This document shows positions 17,347-27,235 of a DNA stretch of 64,000 nt, piece after piece. Every line of letters starts with the position of its first letter. Within the stretch, counting starts at the first letter, position 1. The notes below the pieces were generated by a model. The model worked only from the letters and a program-made list of their open reading frames with translations, had not been told where the DNA came from and did no database searches. The position numbers were made by a program, and so were the translations under genes. Location of the stretch: NCBI GenBank assembly GCA_016714895.1, contig JADKBV010000001.1:992001-1056000 (forward strand). The letters are read 5' to 3'. Origin of the DNA: Saprospiraceae bacterium. Its GTDB lineage: Bacteria > Bacteroidota > Bacteroidia > Chitinophagales > Saprospiraceae.

Positions 17347-19359
17347 ATGGCGTACAAGCTCACTTCCAAATATGTTCCTACCGGTGATCAACCACAGGCT
17401 ATTGAACAGCTTACTAAAGGAATTCTTGCCGGAGAAAAAGCACAGGTACTCCTTGGGGTGACCGGGTCAGGAAAAACCTTTACCATGGCAAATGTCATCC
17501 AAAATCTGGGAAGGCCAACACTGATCCTCACCCACAACAAAACCCTTACTGCGCAGATTTATGCCGAAATGACTGAGTTTTTTCCGGATAATGCCGTAGA
17601 ATATTTTGTTTCCTACTATGATTACTACCAACCGGAAGCATATATTACCCACTCAGATACATACATCGAAAAAGACCTTCAGATCAATGAAGAAATCGAT
17701 AAGTTACGGTTGAGAGCAACAACATCTTTGTTGTCAGGTCGTCGGGATGTAATCATCGTTTCTTCCGTTTCCTGTATATATGGTATGGGAAATCCTGAAG
17801 ACTATAAAACCGGTATCATCCGCCTGCAAAAAGGTCAGGTTATCAGCAGAAATGCTTTGTTATATCAATTGGTGCAGAGTTTATACTCCCGAACGGAAAC
17901 GGATTTTAAAAGGGGTACCTTCCGGGTAAAAGGAGACACGGTGGATGTACATCTTCCCTATCTCGATTACGGATACAGAATTATTTTTTTCGGGGATGAA
18001 ATTGAAGCCCTCGAACACATAGAAATCCAATCCGGAAAAAGGATCATCGCCGTTGATCATGCGGCCATATTTCCCGCAAATCTTTATGTTGCACCCAAAG
18101 ACCGGCTCAATCAGGTGATCAGGGCCATCGAAGATGAATTGCACGCACATGAAAACTTTTTTATCGCTGAAGGCAGATATCTGGAAGCTCAACGTATCAA
18201 AGAAAGAGTCACTTTTGATCTTGAAATGATCCGCGAATTGGGGTATTGTTCCGGAATCGAAAACTACAGCCGGTTTTTTGACGGAAGAGTTCAGGGAACC
18301 CGTCCATTTTGTTTGTTGGACTATTTTCCTGATGACTACCTCATGATTGTTGATGAAAGCCATGTTACCCTTCCTCAGGTGAGAGGTATGTGGGGGGGAG
18401 ATCGCGCAAGGAAACTCAATCTCGTCAACTTCGGTTTCAGGTTGCCTTCCGCTATTGACAACCGGCCTTTAAGTTTTGAGGAGTTTCTCGGTGTTATCAA
18501 TCAGGTCGTTTATGTGAGTGCTACACCGGGAGATTACGAACTGGCAGAAACAGAAGGTTTGGTGGTTGAACAAATTGTTCGTCCTACCGGCCTCCTCGAT
18601 CCACCTATCGATGTACGTCCGAGCCTAAACCAAATAGATGATTTGCTGGAAGAAATCCGGTTAAGAGTCGAAAAAGACGAACGGGTTCTGGTTACGACGC
18701 TAACCAAAAGAATGGCAGAGGAACTGACCAAATATTTACAAAAACTCGAAATCCGGGTCAAATATATCCATTCTGAAGTGGATACAATGGAAAGAGTGGA
18801 GATCATCCGCGACCTGAGATTGGGAGGATTTGACGTTTTGGTAGGTGTCAACCTGTTGAGAGAAGGACTTGACTTGCCGGAAGTTTCTTTAGTGGCTGTG
18901 CTTGATGCAGACAAAGAAGGTTTTTTGAGAAATGCCAGATCACTCACCCAAACGGCGGGACGTGCGGCAAGAAATTCCAACGGAAAGGTTATCTTTTATG
19001 CTGACAAAATCACAGACAGCATGCAAAATACCATCGACGAGACCAACAGAAGACGTGCAAAACAGATAACGTACAATGAAGAACACGGCATTACGCCGAC
19101 TACCATTTCCAAAACCAGGGAAGAAATTCTCAATCAAAAATCGATTCTCGATATACGGGGCAAAAAACCGATAGCCTATGTAGAAGAAGCCATTCAGATT
19201 GTAGCCGCAGACCCTGTGGTGGAATATATGAACAGAGATCAGATCCAAAAACTGATTTCTGATACCGAATACAAAATGAAACAGGCGGCAAAAGATCTGG
19301 ACTTCATTACGGCAGCACAACTGAGAGATGAATTGATGGCCCTGAAGAAAAAAATATAA
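17347..19359 (+). CDS. uvrB: Excinuclease ABC subunit B
   Basis: Damage-verifying helicase-like subunit of nucleotide excision repair, acting with UvrA and UvrC. It has Walker A GVTGSGKTFTMANV, the damage-probing beta-hairpin YYDYYQPEAYI, the DESHVTLPQVRGM segment, helicase motifs including VSATPGDYE and QTAGRAARN, and a C-terminal UVR domain (AAKDLDFITAAQLRDEL) that contacts UvrC. Length (670) is typical. It starts 77 bases after the biotin carboxylase and converges with murF-alr, whose stop lies 12 bases past its own. Confidence 0.97.
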   Translation: MAYKLTSKYVPTGDQPQAIEQLTKGILAGEKAQVLLGVTGSGKTFTMANVIQNLGRPTLILTHNKTLTAQIYAEMTEFFPDNAVEYFVSYYDYYQPEAYITHSDTYIEKDLQINEEIDKLRLRATTSLLSGRRDVIIVSSVSCIYGMGNPEDYKTGIIRLQKGQVISRNALLYQLVQSLYSRTETDFKRGTFRVKGDTVDVHLPYLDYGYRIIFFGDEIEALEHIEIQSGKRIIAVDHAAIFPANLYVAPKDRLNQVIRAIEDELHAHENFFIAEGRYLEAQRIKERVTFDLEMIRELGYCSGIENYSRFFDGRVQGTRPFCLLDYFPDDYLMIVDESHVTLPQVRGMWGGDRARKLNLVNFGFRLPSAIDNRPLSFEEFLGVINQVVYVSATPGDYELAETEGLVVEQIVRPTGLLDPPIDVRPSLNQIDDLLEEIRLRVEKDERVLVTTLTKRMAEELTKYLQKLEIRVKYIHSEVDTMERVEIIRDLRLGGFDVLVGVNLLREGLDLPEVSLVAVLDADKEGFLRNARSLTQTAGRAARNSNGKVIFYADKITDSMQNTIDETNRRRAKQITYNEEHGITPTTISKTREEILNQKSILDIRGKKPIAYVEEAIQIVAADPVVEYMNRDQIQKLISDTEYKMKQAAKDLDFITAAQLRDELMALKKKI

Positions 19360-19371
19360 TTTTTTCCCAGG

Positions 19372-21837
19372 CTACCCTTTGATATACACCCTCTTTATCC
19401 TTGGGGCTATACGACACAATATTTCGTATGGAATGGTTTGACAGGCTTCCGCCAGGGTTTCCACCGCGACGTTTTTGCCAAATATTTCGACTTCATCACC
19501 GACTTTAATTTCATCGGTTTGACCGATGGCCACAATGGTCAGATCCATATTGATATTTCCGATGACAGGATATAGTTTTTCTCTGATTTTGACCATATAT
19601 TTTCCGTTTCCGGCGAGTCTCAGAAATCCATCAGCATACCCGATGTTGACAATAGCTACTTTACCGTCCTCATGAAGTTTTCCTCTTCGGTTGTAACCGA
19701 CTGTTTCTCCTTTTTTGACCGTTTTGATCTGAATGATCCGGGCTTTTAAGGTATGTACTTTTTCAAGAACGTCTGAAAAATGATCGGTTACGTCAATTCC
19801 GTAAAGTCCCAACCCCAGGCGCACATAATCAAAATGATATTCGGGAAATCTTCGGATGCCGGCTGTATTTAAAACGTGTTTTTTAGGTCGGTAACCCAAT
19901 GATTCAACGATGTATTTATATGCTTTTTCAAAACTAATGACCTGTTCGTGGGTAAAATCATCATCTGTTTCGTCTTCTGAAGAAGTCAGATGCGTAAAAA
20001 CACTTTCTACCAAAATATTCGAAGGCCAGTTTTTTATGGCGTGTACCGCTTCGGTCAACTCATTCACTGAAATGCCCAAACGGTTCATTCCCGTATCTAT
20101 TTTAATATGGACTTTCAACAAGCGGTCACTTTCGACAGCCCATAGTTTGTGGATATAATCCAAAGAATACACTTCCGGTTCGAGCTGCCAATTGATACAT
20201 TCTTCCCATTGTTCTGCAGAAGAATTCAGAACCATGATTGGCGTTTTGATGCCGTTTTTTCTAAGTTCGATACCTTCATCGACATAAGCCACCGCCAGAT
20301 AATTCACTTTGGAATATTCGAGAAAAGCGGCCAGTTCGTGGCTTCCACTACCATACGCTGACGCTTTAATCACGGCGATAATGCCGGTTTTTTCCTGTAA
20401 AAGAGAAGAAAAATAGCGAAGATTATGCCCTACGGCCATCAGGTCGGTTTCCAGCACTGCTTCGTGCCATTTTTGAGAAAGGGCATTGGCAAGTTTATCC
20501 AATCCGAAACGACGGCTGCCTTTGATAAGCACTGCTTTATGATCAAGTGATAAAGACGGAAGTGCTGTAATAACATCGGCTGTGGTGGAAAAAAGTTTTA
20601 TTTGAATTTTTCCATCAAACATTTCCTTCAGTTTGTGCAAAGAATCACCGATACCATAAACATATCGTACACCATTTTGCAGGAGAAGATTACCCGCTGC
20701 TTCAGCAAATTGAGATTCATTTTTTCCTGTCTGATCAAACGTGGATAAAAACACCACCTTTTCTCTGTCACCGACATGTTGATTCAAAAACTCAAGAGCT
20801 ATACTGAAGGAATGTATATCTGCATTGTATGTATCATTGATTAAAATGATACCATTTTCTCCTGATTTCAACTCCAGCCTCATTGCCAGATTATGTAGCT
20901 GACTGACTTTTTCCTGAATTTCAGATTCCATATACCCAAGGTATAACAACAAAGTCAGACAATGTATGATGTTTTGAATGGATGCATCATCTGTAAAGGG
21001 GACAACAAAAGAAAACAACTCATATTCTTTTTTCAAAAATAACTGAGTTGACAAATCTCCTTTTACGATTCGCTGAACCTGAAGAAATAATCCGGTTTCT
21101 CCCCAGGATAAATGTTTTTTATCAGGATAAAAATGTTTGATTCTTTCGGAAATCAACAAATCATCTTCTTCGTAAATAATCGATTCACAAGAAACAAAAA
21201 GTTTCAGTTTCTCATCAATTTTTTCAGACATGTTTGAAAACCCGGCAGCATGCGCATCACCAATATTGGTAAAAATACCCAAATCCGGATGGATCATTTT
21301 TTCCAGTTTTTCCATTTCTCCAGTTGTGGAAATTCCTGCTTCAAATAAACCCAGATCGTGATGTTTTTCAATCTGCCACAAAGAAAGCGGCACACCTGTC
21401 TGAGAATTGTAAGATTTGGGACTTCGTACGGTCCGGTGTTTGGACAACAGACTGCTCAGCCATTCTTTGATCGTGGTTTTGCCATTACTTCCGGTGATTC
21501 CGACACAAAACAACCCGGCAAATCTGCTCCTGTGGGCTGCTGCACATGTCTGTAAAGCGCTGAGTGTATCGGAAACAAAAATCCAGTTTGCCTCATACTC
21601 CAGCTCTCCGGGTAAAAAATCACGATTTACAACTATATTTTTTACCCCTTTTTCCACTATATCCCTGACAAACAGATGTCCGTCATGAAGATCCCCTTTT
21701 AATGCAAAAAAAACAGTAACTGACGGAAAATGCACAATGCGGGAGTCAAGTGAAATATGTTGGATATTGATATAATCCATTTGATGTTGCCGGAGTTCTC
21801 CTCCGACCCAATCTGCTATTTCGTTGATATGATACAC
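19372..21837 (-). CDS. murF-alr: Bifunctional MurF / alanine racemase
   Basis: A fusion of two peptidoglycan precursor enzymes, found widely in Bacteroidota. The N-terminal half (about residues 1-445) is UDP-MurNAc-tripeptide:D-Ala-D-Ala ligase, with the Mur ligase ATP loop GITGSNGKTTIKEWL and the FTNIGDAHAAGF region. The C-terminal half (about 455-821) is a PLP-dependent alanine racemase. The PLP-binding Lys lies in VIKASAYGSGSHE, and GYNRRGK and GYADGFLR occur further on. The fusion couples supply of D-Ala to its use. It starts 17 bases after the purD stop codon, so purD and murF-alr are probably one transcript. Confidence 0.95.
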   Translation of the reverse strand: MYHINEIADWVGGELRQHQMDYINIQHISLDSRIVHFPSVTVFFALKGDLHDGHLFVRDIVEKGVKNIVVNRDFLPGELEYEANWIFVSDTLSALQTCAAAHRSRFAGLFCVGITGSNGKTTIKEWLSSLLSKHRTVRSPKSYNSQTGVPLSLWQIEKHHDLGLFEAGISTTGEMEKLEKMIHPDLGIFTNIGDAHAAGFSNMSEKIDEKLKLFVSCESIIYEEDDLLISERIKHFYPDKKHLSWGETGLFLQVQRIVKGDLSTQLFLKKEYELFSFVVPFTDDASIQNIIHCLTLLLYLGYMESEIQEKVSQLHNLAMRLELKSGENGIILINDTYNADIHSFSIALEFLNQHVGDREKVVFLSTFDQTGKNESQFAEAAGNLLLQNGVRYVYGIGDSLHKLKEMFDGKIQIKLFSTTADVITALPSLSLDHKAVLIKGSRRFGLDKLANALSQKWHEAVLETDLMAVGHNLRYFSSLLQEKTGIIAVIKASAYGSGSHELAAFLEYSKVNYLAVAYVDEGIELRKNGIKTPIMVLNSSAEQWEECINWQLEPEVYSLDYIHKLWAVESDRLLKVHIKIDTGMNRLGISVNELTEAVHAIKNWPSNILVESVFTHLTSSEDETDDDFTHEQVISFEKAYKYIVESLGYRPKKHVLNTAGIRRFPEYHFDYVRLGLGLYGIDVTDHFSDVLEKVHTLKARIIQIKTVKKGETVGYNRRGKLHEDGKVAIVNIGYADGFLRLAGNGKYMVKIREKLYPVIGNINMDLTIVAIGQTDEIKVGDEVEIFGKNVAVETLAEACQTIPYEILCRIAPRIKRVYIKG

Positions 21838-21854
21838 GGTGCTGAAGGTTTTTA

Positions 21855-23129
21855 TTACAAGTCAAATCCTATGTCTCTCCGAAAATATTTTCCATCAAAA
21901 TGGATCAGGTCTGCAGTTTCCAATGCTGAAGATACAGCTGCTGTTTTGGTTGGAGCCATACCGGTAACAGCCATGACCCTGCCTCCTGAGGTTTTGACCA
22001 CATCTCCTGTTTTGGACGTACCTGCATGAAACAACCTGACATCTTCGGGAATAAATGTCGGAAAGGTAATGGTTTTACCTTTTTCGAAATCGCCGGGATA
22101 ACCACCAGAAACCAGCATGATTGCGGCAGCCACCTCATCTTTTTCACGGCAATATCTGTTGTCAAGACTTCCTTCGGATACCTTTTCGAATAATGAAACC
22201 AAATCTTCATCCAATCTGGGAAGAACCACTTCGGTTTCGGGATCGCCCAACCTGCAATTGTATTCAATAACAAAAGGTTCGTCCCCCACTTTGATCAGGC
22301 CAAAAAAAACAAAACCTTTGTACCACATTTTTTCAGCAGACAAACCTGCTATGGTAGGTTTGATGATTTTTTCTTCAACTTTCTGTTTCAGACTTTCGTC
22401 CAAAAATGAAACCGGTGAAACAGCACCCATGCCTCCGGTGTTCAGTCCGGTGTCACCCTCGCCTACCCTTTTATAGTCTTTGGCCTGAGGCAAAATCACA
22501 TAATTTTGTCCGTCGGTAAGTGCAAACACCGAAAATTCGATGCCATCCAGAAACTGTTCGATGACGACTGTATCTGAAGCTTTTCCGAATTTGCCGTTGA
22601 GCATGTTTTTGAGTTCCAAAGATGCTTCCTCTAAATCATCGATGATAAGTACTCCTTTTCCGGCAGCCAGACCGTCTGCTTTAAGTACGTAAGGAGGAGG
22701 GTTATTTTGTAAAAAAGATAAACCATCGTCGATATTGTTTTGGGTCACTTCCAGATATCCTGCGGTAGGTATCTGATAGGTGTCCATAAACTTTTTGGCA
22801 AAAGCTTTGCTGCCTTCCAATCCTGCAGCATACTGGTCCGGACCGATCACCCTGATATGGTCAAGGGTTGATTTTTTACAAAAATCGACAATCCCGTCCA
22901 CTAAAGGAGCTTCAGGACCTACCACCAACATGGTAATATCCAAATCCACCATATACTTTTCCAAAGTACCAAAATCAGACAATGAAACGTCCAGATTCGT
23001 TCCGTACAATCCGGTTCCTCCATTTCCGGGAGCAATATATAAGGTGTGACACAAGGGGCTTTCGGCCATTTTGGCTGCCAAAGCGTGCTCTCTGCCTCCG
23101 CTTCCGAGCAATAAAATATTATACGACAT
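21855..23129 (-). CDS. purD: Phosphoribosylamine-glycine ligase
   Basis: GAR synthetase, second step of purine synthesis: joins phosphoribosylamine and glycine with ATP. The start MSYNILLLGSGGREHALAAKM is typical. The ATP-grasp has KADGLAAGKGVLIIDD, the substrate segment TGGMGAVSP, and EYNCRLGDPETEVVLPRL with the metal-binding residues. The 424-residue length is standard. A -7 element lies 22 bases upstream, and the gene leads a two-gene unit with murF-alr. Confidence 0.97.
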   Translation of the reverse strand: MSYNILLLGSGGREHALAAKMAESPLCHTLYIAPGNGGTGLYGTNLDVSLSDFGTLEKYMVDLDITMLVVGPEAPLVDGIVDFCKKSTLDHIRVIGPDQYAAGLEGSKAFAKKFMDTYQIPTAGYLEVTQNNIDDGLSFLQNNPPPYVLKADGLAAGKGVLIIDDLEEASLELKNMLNGKFGKASDTVVIEQFLDGIEFSVFALTDGQNYVILPQAKDYKRVGEGDTGLNTGGMGAVSPVSFLDESLKQKVEEKIIKPTIAGLSAEKMWYKGFVFFGLIKVGDEPFVIEYNCRLGDPETEVVLPRLDEDLVSLFEKVSEGSLDNRYCREKDEVAAAIMLVSGGYPGDFEKGKTITFPTFIPEDVRLFHAGTSKTGDVVKTSGGRVMAVTGMAPTKTAAVSSALETADLIHFDGKYFRRDIGFDL

Positions 23130-23150
23130 AGATTAACATTAATGGTATGG

Positions 23151-23158
23151 CAAAGGTA
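23151..23158 (-). promoter_or_regulatory. -7 element for purD
   Basis: TACCTTTG on the minus strand, 21 bases before the purD ATG. Confidence 0.5.
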
Positions 23159-23185
23159 ATGATATTCATAGATTTTATGGTTATA

Positions 23186-23659
23186 TTAAATCTTACATGC
23201 GTGTCTCGCCAATAGTTTCCACTTATTTTTTTGTTTGTGGTACACTTCAGTGTAAAACAAATTGATTTCAATAGGTTTATTATCCAGAGCCACATAAAAA
23301 ACACCTTTGCCGTTTACTATGGCTGTTGACCCCCGCACGATACATGAAGCAGACTGTATATCTATCTTTTGGTAAGTAAGTTTTCCCGATACAATATTTT
23401 GTAATACTTCATTTTTGGTTTCCTGCCAGCCATTGGAATGGATGTAAGAAACTTTTTCGTCCAGCAATTCGGAGAGCGCTGTTGTATCTTTTTGGACCAT
23501 CCACTCAAATTTATTTTTGTGAAGCTGAAGAACTTCAGCGCGGGTGGAAGAAAAATCATTTCCTTCGGTTAAAGACTTATGACATCCGGTGCAAAATACG
23601 AGAATAACCGGAATAATGTATTTCAAAATACCAAATCCACGAAATAAATATAATATCAT
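23186..23659 (-). CDS. SnoaL/DUF4440-like lipoprotein
   Basis: 157 residues from the ATG at 23659. A GTG start six codons earlier would overlap the -7 element. The N terminus is a short hydrophobic signal ending ILVFCTGC, a plausible lipobox with Cys acylated after cleavage. The remainder fits the NTF2-like DUF4440 fold, with a helical pair followed by beta-strands (STAIVNGKGVFYVALDNKPIEINLFYTEVYHKQKNKWKLLARH). Such domains bind small ligands or act as adaptors. No catalytic residues can be assigned. It stands alone upstream of purD. Confidence 0.75.
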   Translation of the reverse strand: MILYLFRGFGILKYIIPVILVFCTGCHKSLTEGNDFSSTRAEVLQLHKNKFEWMVQKDTTALSELLDEKVSYIHSNGWQETKNEVLQNIVSGKLTYQKIDIQSASCIVRGSTAIVNGKGVFYVALDNKPIEINLFYTEVYHKQKNKWKLLARHACKI

Positions 23660-23676
23660 AATTTTACATTTCTCCA

Positions 23677-23684
23677 CAAAGGTA
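23677..23684 (-). promoter_or_regulatory. -7 element for the DUF4440-like gene
   Basis: TACCTTTG on the minus strand; it decides the ATG start at 23659, 17 bases downstream. Confidence 0.5.
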
Positions 23685-23791
23685 TAATATTCTATGGATT
23701 AATAAACGTGGTTTTGGTAGTTTCAATACCTGAATTCAGGAGATACTTATGTCAATTTTACATCATATTTGATTAAAAATCTTACTCTCAT

Positions 23792-23822
23792 TTGTCATAT
23801 AAAGAAATTAAAATTACCTTTG
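23792..23822 (+). promoter_or_regulatory. hppA promoter
   Basis: TTG (23792-23794), a 20-base spacer and TACCTTTG (23815-23822), a full match to the Bacteroidota housekeeping promoter. The leader to the ATG at 23876 is about 50 bases. Confidence 0.65.
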
Positions 23823-23875
23823 CGCCCGTTCAATACGCTTTTTACATTTATTCAAAACAAAATTTATTAACTGAA

Positions 23876-26035
23876 ATGGGACAAAGTATCATTTATTTAA
23901 TTCCAATATTTGGAATTCTTGCGTTGCTTTTCACTTTCTGGAAATCTGCCTGGGTAAAAAATCAGGAAGTAGGAACAGAAAAAATGGCACGTATTGCCAA
24001 AAGTATCTCTGATGGTGCAATGGCATTCTTAAAAGCAGAATACAAAATATTATCTATTTTTGTTGTTGCCGTGGCCATTTTATTGGCTATTAGTGGCAAT
24101 ACCGAAAATTCATCACCATTGGTTGCCTTATCCTTCATCGTAGGAGCCGTTTGTTCTGCATTGGCTGGATATATCGGCATGCAGGTAGCTACCAAAGCGA
24201 ATGTCCGTACAACCAATGCTGCACGTACCAGTCTTGGAAAAGCTCTTGAAGTTGCTTTTGCAGGTGGTAGTGTCATGGGAATGGGTGTTGTTGGTCTCGG
24301 AGTTTTGGGACTTGGAGCCTTATTTGCTTTATACAGCGGCATGGGTTGGGATCCAAATAAAGTGATCACGGTTCTGACAGGATTTTCTTTCGGAGCATCT
24401 TCTATTGCCCTTTTTGCCAGAGTTGGTGGTGGTATTTACACCAAAGCAGCAGACGTTGGAGCTGACCTTGTTGGTAAAGTAGAAGCAGGTATTCCTGAAG
24501 ATCACCCGTTAAACCCTGCAACCATTGCGGACAACGTTGGAGACAACGTAGGTGACGTAGCAGGTATGGGAGCTGACTTATTTGAATCTTATGTTGGTGC
24601 CATTGTAGGAACTATGGTATTGGGAGCTACCTTTATCGGTTTGGGAGGATTTGAAACTTCCAATGATTTTAGCGGTCTGAATGCTATTTTACTTCCTATG
24701 GTTCTTGCAGGTGTAGGGATTATCACTTCAATCCTCGGAACATTTTTTGTAAAAGTTGCTGAAGGAGGAGATCCTCAGAAAGCATTAAACAGAGGAGAAT
24801 TTATTTCTGCCGCTCTGATGCTTGCAGCAACCTATGGAATCGTTCAATGGATGTTACCTACATCATGGACGATGAATAATTTTGAATATACTTCAAACGG
24901 AATCTTTTTCGCAGTAATTATAGGTTTGGTTGCCGGTTTGTTGATTGGTATCATCACTGAGTTTTACACCGGAACAGGTACAAAACCGGTAAAATCTATC
25001 GTTAATCAGTCTTTGACCGGAGCAGCGACCAATATCATTGCCGGTTTGGGAGTAGGTATGCAATCCACAGCACTTCCGGTGTTGGTTTTAGCAGCCGGTA
25101 TCATCGGAGCACATCATTTTGGTGGTTTGTATGGTATTGCGATTGCAGCGGTAGGTATGCTTTCTAATACGGGTATCCAATTGGCAGTAGATGCTTACGG
25201 ACCTATATCTGATAACGCAGGTGGTATTGCTGAAATGGCAGACCTTCCTAAAGAAGTCAGACAAAAAACAGACAAACTGGATGCAGTAGGTAATACGACA
25301 GCAGCGATCGGTAAAGGTTTTGCTATTGGTTCAGCAGCATTGACTGCTTTGGCTTTATTTGCTGCCTTTATGGCAACTGCAGGTATTTCTACCATCGATA
25401 TTGCACAGCCTGTGGTTATGGCAGGATTGTTGGTTGGTGGTATGTTGCCGTTTTTGTTTTCTGCCCTTTCTATGAATGCGGTCGGTAGAGCAGCGATGGA
25501 CATGATTCAGGAAGTAAGAAGACAATTCAGCGATATTCCTGAATTAAAAAATGCTTTGGCCGTCATGAAAAAAAATGAGGGTACAGAGATGAAAAACTGG
25601 TCTGATGCCGATAAACAAGTTTTTGACGCAGCTGACGGAAAAGCAGAATACGGAAAATGTGTGGAAATATCTACCAAAGCTTCGATCAGAGAAATGATTA
25701 TGCCGGGTCTTTTGGCAGTAGTTTCTCCTGTTGTTGTCGGTTTTGCCGGTGGAGCAGAGATGTTGGGTGGTTTGTTGGCAGGTGTTACCGTAACCGGTGT
25801 ATTGATGGCGATTTTCCAATCAAATGCCGGTGGTGCATGGGACAATGCTAAAAAAATGTTTGAAGAAGGAGTTGAAATCCAGGGTAAAATGTACTACAAA
25901 GGTTCTGAGCCTCACAAAGCTACCGTTGTAGGAGATACAGTAGGTGATCCTTTCAAAGACACTTCCGGACCTTCTCTGAATATCTTATTAAAATTAATGT
26001 CAGTGGTTGCGTTGGTGATTGCACCGTTTTTATAA
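23876..26035 (+). CDS. hppA: Membrane-bound ion-pumping pyrophosphatase
   Basis: Integral membrane enzyme that hydrolyses pyrophosphate and pumps H+ or Na+ across the cytoplasmic membrane. Start set at the ATG at 23876 (MGQSIIYLIPIFGIL), giving 719 residues; a longer frame begins inside the promoter. Some 15-16 membrane segments are visible. The pyrophosphate-binding loop DVGADLVGKVEAGIPEDHP and the acidic DNVGDNVGDVAGMGADLFES motif are intact. Ala in GNTTAAIGKG, where K+-independent pumps have Lys, indicates the K+-dependent class. H+ versus Na+ pumping cannot be settled by eye. It pairs functionally with the many PPi-releasing biosynthetic enzymes, and with PPK1 in phosphate-energy metabolism. 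Confidence 0.95.
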   Translation: MGQSIIYLIPIFGILALLFTFWKSAWVKNQEVGTEKMARIAKSISDGAMAFLKAEYKILSIFVVAVAILLAISGNTENSSPLVALSFIVGAVCSALAGYIGMQVATKANVRTTNAARTSLGKALEVAFAGGSVMGMGVVGLGVLGLGALFALYSGMGWDPNKVITVLTGFSFGASSIALFARVGGGIYTKAADVGADLVGKVEAGIPEDHPLNPATIADNVGDNVGDVAGMGADLFESYVGAIVGTMVLGATFIGLGGFETSNDFSGLNAILLPMVLAGVGIITSILGTFFVKVAEGGDPQKALNRGEFISAALMLAATYGIVQWMLPTSWTMNNFEYTSNGIFFAVIIGLVAGLLIGIITEFYTGTGTKPVKSIVNQSLTGAATNIIAGLGVGMQSTALPVLVLAAGIIGAHHFGGLYGIAIAAVGMLSNTGIQLAVDAYGPISDNAGGIAEMADLPKEVRQKTDKLDAVGNTTAAIGKGFAIGSAALTALALFAAFMATAGISTIDIAQPVVMAGLLVGGMLPFLFSALSMNAVGRAAMDMIQEVRRQFSDIPELKNALAVMKKNEGTEMKNWSDADKQVFDAADGKAEYGKCVEISTKASIREMIMPGLLAVVSPVVVGFAGGAEMLGGLLAGVTVTGVLMAIFQSNAGGAWDNAKKMFEEGVEIQGKMYYKGSEPHKATVVGDTVGDPFKDTSGPSLNILLKLMSVVALVIAPFL

Positions 26036-26056
26036 TCCATTGATTTGATATGATAC

Positions 26057-26094
26057 AAAGCCCCGATAACTGAAAAGTATCGGGGCTTTTTTAT
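26057..26094 (+). terminator. Terminator of hppA
   Basis: Perfect 12-base arms AAAGCCCCGATA (26057-26068) and TATCGGGGCTTT (26078-26089), then T-rich sequence. Confidence 0.85.
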
Positions 26095-26110
26095 TTTCGC
26101 CATTTTCGGG

Positions 26111-26141
26111 TTGTGTATATATGGGACAAAACCGACCTTTG
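26111..26141 (+). promoter_or_regulatory. Promoter of the AraC/Ogt gene
   Basis: TTG (26111-26113), 20-base spacer, GACCTTTG (26134-26141), one base off TAnnTTTG. It places the start of the following gene at the ATG at 26157. Confidence 0.45.
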
Positions 26142-26156
26142 TACAAATTTGATTCC

Positions 26157-27011
26157 ATGAAGGATTTTCATTATTCCACCATAGAAAAGGCCATCCGCTA
26201 CATCCGAACCCATTTCAAAGATCAACCTTCTCTGGAGGATATTGCGCAACACGTTCATGTAAGCCCTTCCCACTTTCAAAAACTGTTTACCGATTGGGCC
26301 GGTGTGTCGCCGAAAAGTTTTTTAAGCCATGTGTCGGTCAATTATGCAAAATATCTTTTGCGTGAAAGACAACTTTCCCTCTTTGAGACAGCCCATGAAA
26401 CCGGTCTGAGCGGAACAGGCAGATTGCACGATTTGTTTGTTACCATTGAAGGAATGACACCGGGAGAATTTAAAAACAACGGGCAACATCTGAACATTTA
26501 TTACGACGCCTACCCTTCCCTCTTCGGTAATGTGTTGATCGCCTCGACGGACAAAGGGATTTGTTTTGTCCATTTTTATGAAAACAAACAAAAAGCCATT
26601 GAAAACCTACGTAATGAATTTCCGGAAGCCACCTTTAAAAATGAAAAAAAACCTTCTCATGATGATGTCATTAAGGTCATTGAAGGATTACCAACAAAAA
26701 ACAAAATCAACCTGCATGTCAAAGGCAGTCCTTTCAGGTTAAAAGTCTGGAATGCCCTTCTGTCCGTACCCGAAGGTCAGCTGACTACCTACAAACATAT
26801 AGCCGTACAAGCACAATCTCCTGATGCTTCACGTGCTGTAGGATCTGCTATCGGGGCCAATCCGGTGGCCTACCTGATTCCATGTCACAGAGTCATCAGA
26901 AACGATGGTGGTCTGGGCGGTTATATGTGGGGACCGGACAGAAAATGTGTCATGATCGCCCACGAAAAATCCAAATATTATGAAAATCCGGTGACGGGAA
27001 TATTACCATAA
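26157..27011 (+). CDS. AraC-type HTH fused to O6-alkylguanine-DNA methyltransferase (Ada-like)
   Basis: 285 residues in two parts. Residues 1-95 form an AraC-family DNA-binding domain with two helix-turn-helix motifs (SLEDIAQHVHVSPSHFQKLFTDWAGVSP). Residues 110-275 form the methyltransferase that moves alkyl groups from O6-methylguanine to its own Cys, with the active site IPCHRVIR (Cys at about 243) and the DNA-binding helix ASRAVGSAIGANP. The N-terminal zinc-binding Ada domain that senses methylphosphotriesters is absent, so it is not a full Ada. The fusion suggests an alkylation-responsive regulator that also repairs. The ATG at 26157 is chosen because the promoter lies just before it; a longer start at 26121 is possible. 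Confidence 0.88.
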   Translation: MKDFHYSTIEKAIRYIRTHFKDQPSLEDIAQHVHVSPSHFQKLFTDWAGVSPKSFLSHVSVNYAKYLLRERQLSLFETAHETGLSGTGRLHDLFVTIEGMTPGEFKNNGQHLNIYYDAYPSLFGNVLIASTDKGICFVHFYENKQKAIENLRNEFPEATFKNEKKPSHDDVIKVIEGLPTKNKINLHVKGSPFRLKVWNALLSVPEGQLTTYKHIAVQAQSPDASRAVGSAIGANPVAYLIPCHRVIRNDGGLGGYMWGPDRKCVMIAHEKSKYYENPVTGILP

Positions 27012-27235
27012 ATACATTTCATAATTTTTTTTTTGCTTTTAAGTACTATCAGAAAGGTTTTTACAAATTAACATTCAAGAGTAATTTTTGACCTGTTTTG
27101 TCTAAAATAAAAAAACTTTTTTACACTGTTGGGCAACGAATCCGGATTTGTTTGGGTCTAATAATTGTTTTCCACCCAATACCTTTAACATCATATTTGG
27201 TGTTTTAATATTAACATAAATCAAAATCAGGCTTT